Positions 43,624-45,746 of a stretch of DNA of 45,746 bases are shown piece by piece. Where the stretch lies: positions 1 through 45,746 of the forward strand of contig JANYDD010000029.1 in assembly GCA_025359945.1 (NCBI GenBank). Reading direction: 5' to 3'. The DNA comes from Bdellovibrio sp. GTDB lineage: Bacteria > Bdellovibrionota > Bdellovibrionia > Bdellovibrionales > Bdellovibrionaceae. Both the position numbers and the translations under genes were made by a program. Numbering within the stretch: position 1 is the first letter of the stretch; every line of letters begins with the position of its first letter. Under the pieces are notes generated by a model. That model did no database searches. It was not told the DNA's origin and saw nothing but the letters and a program-made list of their open reading frames with translations.

Positions 43624-45360
43624 TTAAGGGATCTTAAGAACGGACAATAACTGAGTGATATCCAGCAAACCCGAACCTAATTTCTTTTCCGTCGAAGGCA
43701 CAGCACCTTTGATCAAGCCTTGCATTAGTTCACTAGGCGTCATCAAAGGGTACAAGCTTTTCAGCAGTGCCACGGCGCCAGTCACATGGGGCGCTGCCAT
43801 CGAAGTTCCATCCATTGTTGTGTAGCTGGATTTTCTCACAAACATTTGCGCTTTTAAAACTTCGTTTCTTAGCTTCAGGGTCTTTAACCTATCGCCAAGT
43901 TTGGAACTTACCAAAAAAGTAACGATCGGTAAAGGAAGAGTATCGATTTGATCTTTGGTCGGTGCCTTTGAAAAGTAAAACAGAACGCCCCGAGCCCCCG
44001 ACAAGTACGATTTAAAGACAATTTCCGAAATCGCTTTGTTTTTAATTTCAACTACGGGAATCTCTTGGGATGCAAAATTAGCCCCTTGGAAAAGTTGATC
44101 CTCGGTCACAAAAGTCAGGTCGCCCTGAATTTTTTCAGGAAAGTCATTTGACTGAGGCACAAACAAACTAGGTTCTTTGATGCTTTGGTCGGGCTGCTCC
44201 AAAGTCAAAAGACTTTCGCGCGCTGAATCCACCGGAATGGTCGAGAAAATATTCACTCCTGGCGCCGATATAGTCAGCGATTTGCTCCAGTTTGAAAAGG
44301 CCGCGATTTTCAATTGCTGATCGTAAGCCCCAACTGAAATCACAAAGGGAAGTTTTGCGGGATAGCCCAGATCAGATTTGGCTTCGTTACCCGAAGCAGC
44401 CACTAAAGCGATATCTTTGTCGTAAGCTTTCTGTAGAAAAAATTTCTCTTGTTCGTCGATTCCCAATCCACTGAAGGACATATTGGCCACTTGGACTTTG
44501 TTAGTGATTCCCCATTGAAGAGCTTGAACAACTGCCAAGGTTTGACAAGCTTCCATACAAACTCGCGCCACGTAGACCGAAGATTTAGGGGCTACTCCGG
44601 AAAATCCGTTTTGCTGAGGCATCCCCGCGGCAATTCCAAACGTATGACTGCCGTGCCCAACTAAATCAAAATAGGGGTAAATTGCATTGGGTTGATCATT
44701 TAAAAAGTCTTTGGCGTCGGCGATATTGGCTTTCAAAGCAGGATGTTCGGGGTCAACTCCTGAATCTAAGATTAAAATTTTTGAACGTAAGCCCATCGCC
44801 GTGTCTTGCCAAGCCTCTGCGGCCTTTACCGAGCGAACTCCCCAAGTTAAAGCCTTGGGAATAACAAATCCGGGGTTACCTGCGGCGGCTTGTAAAGGAG
44901 CTTGAATTCTCAAACCCTCGGGCGCTGGTGGAGCCTCTAACGAGCGATTATGATAAACCCAACGCACCCGTTGATCTTCTTGAAAAAACGCTAAGGCTTC
45001 TGAAAGCGGATCTTCAACCAACAATGAATCAAAACTCTCCAAGGCATTTAAAACGCGAGCATTTTTCAAAGGCCGAATTTTCTCTAAAGCCTGGAAAAGC
45101 TGCGCAACCGAGTTCATTTCAACGTTGCTCTTGAAAGTCACAATGTATTGGTGAGCAAATCGAGCGGCTTCGATTCGAAGTTTTTCATCCAGATCTTTTT
45201 GAACTTGCTCTGAAAGCGTTTTTTGGTTTTGACCCCACCTGAGGGAGTTTAAGACATTCGAGGAACTGGCGTAAGACCAGCTAGTGACCAAGGCTGCCAA
45301 AAATAATTTGGACAGCGACACCTTTCCCACATGAAAAATATTTTTCCCTTGAACCTGCAT
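43624..45360 (-). CDS. Secreted subtilisin-like serine protease (S8) with I9 propeptide and PA-like insert
   Basis: This 578-residue exported protease has a signal peptide ending near SYASS and an inhibitor_I9-like propeptide (about residues 65-140, HQYIVTFKSNVEM to VRWVYHNRSLE). The catalytic residues are D199 in ILILDSGVD, H236 in VGHGSHTFG, N325 in AASGNEA and S520 in DGTSMAAPH. Between the Asn and Ser lies an insert of about 140 residues containing SYLSGARGVLFYF and PIVTFLVSS, the pattern of a PA domain, which often restricts substrate access. The ATG at 45360 follows a run of G residues. It differs clearly from the S8 enzyme at 5306-8521, which lacks I9 and PA parts. The argS gene follows after 29 bases. 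Confidence 0.93.
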   Translation of the reverse strand: MQVQGKNIFHVGKVSLSKLFLAALVTSWSYASSSNVLNSLRWGQNQKTLSEQVQKDLDEKLRIEAARFAHQYIVTFKSNVEMNSVAQLFQALEKIRPLKNARVLNALESFDSLLVEDPLSEALAFFQEDQRVRWVYHNRSLEAPPAPEGLRIQAPLQAAAGNPGFVIPKALTWGVRSVKAAEAWQDTAMGLRSKILILDSGVDPEHPALKANIADAKDFLNDQPNAIYPYFDLVGHGSHTFGIAAGMPQQNGFSGVAPKSSVYVARVCMEACQTLAVVQALQWGITNKVQVANMSFSGLGIDEQEKFFLQKAYDKDIALVAASGNEAKSDLGYPAKLPFVISVGAYDQQLKIAAFSNWSKSLTISAPGVNIFSTIPVDSARESLLTLEQPDQSIKEPSLFVPQSNDFPEKIQGDLTFVTEDQLFQGANFASQEIPVVEIKNKAISEIVFKSYLSGARGVLFYFSKAPTKDQIDTLPLPIVTFLVSSKLGDRLKTLKLRNEVLKAQMFVRKSSYTTMDGTSMAAPHVTGAVALLKSLYPLMTPSELMQGLIKGAVPSTEKKLGSGLLDITQLLSVLKIP

Positions 45361-45404
45361 TTTCCCCCCCCATCATCCTTAATAAAAATGCGTGCGTTTC
45401 TTTT

Positions 45405-45440
45405 AAGAAGTTCGAAAATCTTTCTCGAACTTCTTGTTTT
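45405..45440 (+). terminator. Plus-strand terminator hairpin without an obvious gene
   Basis: AAGAAGTTCGA (45405-45415) pairs perfectly with TCGAACTTCTT (45425-45435) around a 9-nt loop, followed by GTTTTT. It points along the plus strand, but the only DNA upstream is antisense to the S8 protease gene. It lies within 50 bases of that gene's start. Confidence 0.6.
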
Positions 45441-45540
45441 TAATCTTCTCGATGAAAGTCCAGTTTGATCAACCATTCGTTTTCAACAGCAAACACTTAG
45501 AAAACAAAAAAAGTAGCGCAAGAGCTTCAGATCTAAAATA

Positions 45541-45555
45541 GGGGCCTTAGGCCCC
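45541..45555 (-). terminator. Short GC-rich hairpin, possible terminator for the IS5 transposase
   Basis: GGGGCC (45541-45546) and GGCCCC (45550-45555) pair with a 3-base loop. On the minus strand the hairpin is followed by TATTTTAG. It lies about 60 bases beyond the transposase stop and outside the inferred IS end. Confidence 0.45.
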
Positions 45556-45610
45556 CGCGAATAAATAAAACTAATGTTTCGATGTAAAATTATTTTTTTA
45601 AACAGCCTTA

Positions 45611-45746
45611 GAGCGTGTTTAAGAAGTGTTGTGTCGAGCAAGTCTGTGCAGCATGAGCTGTATCATGGCGATATAAATCATCGATTCACTTGAATCGGTG
45701 AAGTGTTCGTAGTCTTTGCTAAGTCTTCTATATTTACAAATCCAGC
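45611..45746 (-). mobile_element. One end of an IS5-family insertion sequence (cut by window edge)
   Basis: The boundary is inferred from GAGCGTGTTTAAG starting at 45611, which resembles IS5-family (IS427-type) inverted repeats, and from TTA just outside it, the usual type of target. The transposase stop overlaps the end sequence. The rest of the element lies outside the window. Confidence 0.6.
45619..45746 (-). CDS. IS5-family transposase, C-terminal fragment
   Basis: The frame enters from the right edge and runs 41 codons to a TAA at 45619-45621. The visible residues include RRLSKDYEHFTDSSESM and IYIAMIQLMLHRLAR, the conserved C-terminal pattern of IS5-family transposases (RLSKDYE followed by a helical tail with RLA). 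The catalytic Glu usually lies just upstream of this block, beyond the window. Whether the full gene is intact cannot be seen. Confidence 0.8.
   Translation of the reverse strand, partial: WICKYRRLSKDYEHFTDSSESMIYIAMIQLMLHRLARHNTS

Noticed and set aside
1-45746. CRISPR arrays, tRNA or rRNA genes
   Set aside because: No regularly spaced repeats, no cloverleaf with a recognisable T-arm, and no rRNA-like stretch were found by eye. A tRNAscan or Infernal run would settle the RNA genes.

Overview
The window looks like chromosomal DNA of a free-living or predatory Gram-negative bacterium, most like the Bdellovibrio group (Bdellovibrionota). This is inferred from the number of signal-peptide and lipoprotein proteases, the moderate GC content, the many large exported proteins of unknown family, and the mix of DUF4360, S37 and EcxA-like families. 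No rRNA, tRNA or CRISPR array was seen. Most genes are intact, with good ribosome binding sites and short operon gaps.

Layout. 1-1.5 kb: the tail of a cut-off gene, then a secreted DUF4360 protein on the minus strand. 1.8-10.2 kb: a plus-strand operon of a giant exported protein, an S8 serine protease and a Gly-rich surface protein with a C-terminal Cys/TM/basic tag. A terminator-like hairpin lies just ahead of this operon's ribosome binding site. 10.2-15.8 kb: a GT87-type membrane glycosyltransferase, a secreted papain-like cysteine protease, an IS630-family insertion sequence, a cut-off Cap15-like (CBASS effector) gene and a secreted Cys-containing protein. 16-25 kb: an S37 peptidase, a RhlE-type helicase, a small secreted protein, and a lipoprotein metalloprotease co-transcribed with an outer-membrane barrel protein. 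25.6-29.1 kb: a complete ribose-type sugar ABC transporter. 29.1-32.8 kb: a soluble CheA-like kinase and a signal-less LivK-like binding protein, head to head with overlapping start codons. 32.9-38.4 kb: a complete peptide ABC importer with fused ATPases. 38.6-45.4 kb: a glycerophosphodiesterase, a methyltransferase, an unknown lipoprotein, argS and a second S8 protease. The right edge cuts into an IS5-family insertion sequence.

The most notable observation is a 106-bp palindromic element present twice and identical (11551-11656 and 41725-41830). Each copy is flanked by its own perfect 8-bp target duplication (GAAACCAT and CCCTTTTT). It therefore behaves as a MITE that moved recently. Copy 1 landed between the Shine-Dalgarno and ATG of the cysteine-protease gene and its end rebuilt a Shine-Dalgarno at the same spacing. 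Copy 2 landed in the loop of the argS intrinsic terminator. No transposase in the window explains it, because the IS630 element duplicates only TA.

Together the genes suggest a cell that digests external protein with secreted and surface proteases of at least four catalytic classes or families (two S8, one S37, one zinc protease, one papain-like). It would take up peptides through the ABC importer and sugars through the ribose-type importer, and recover glycerophosphodiesters.
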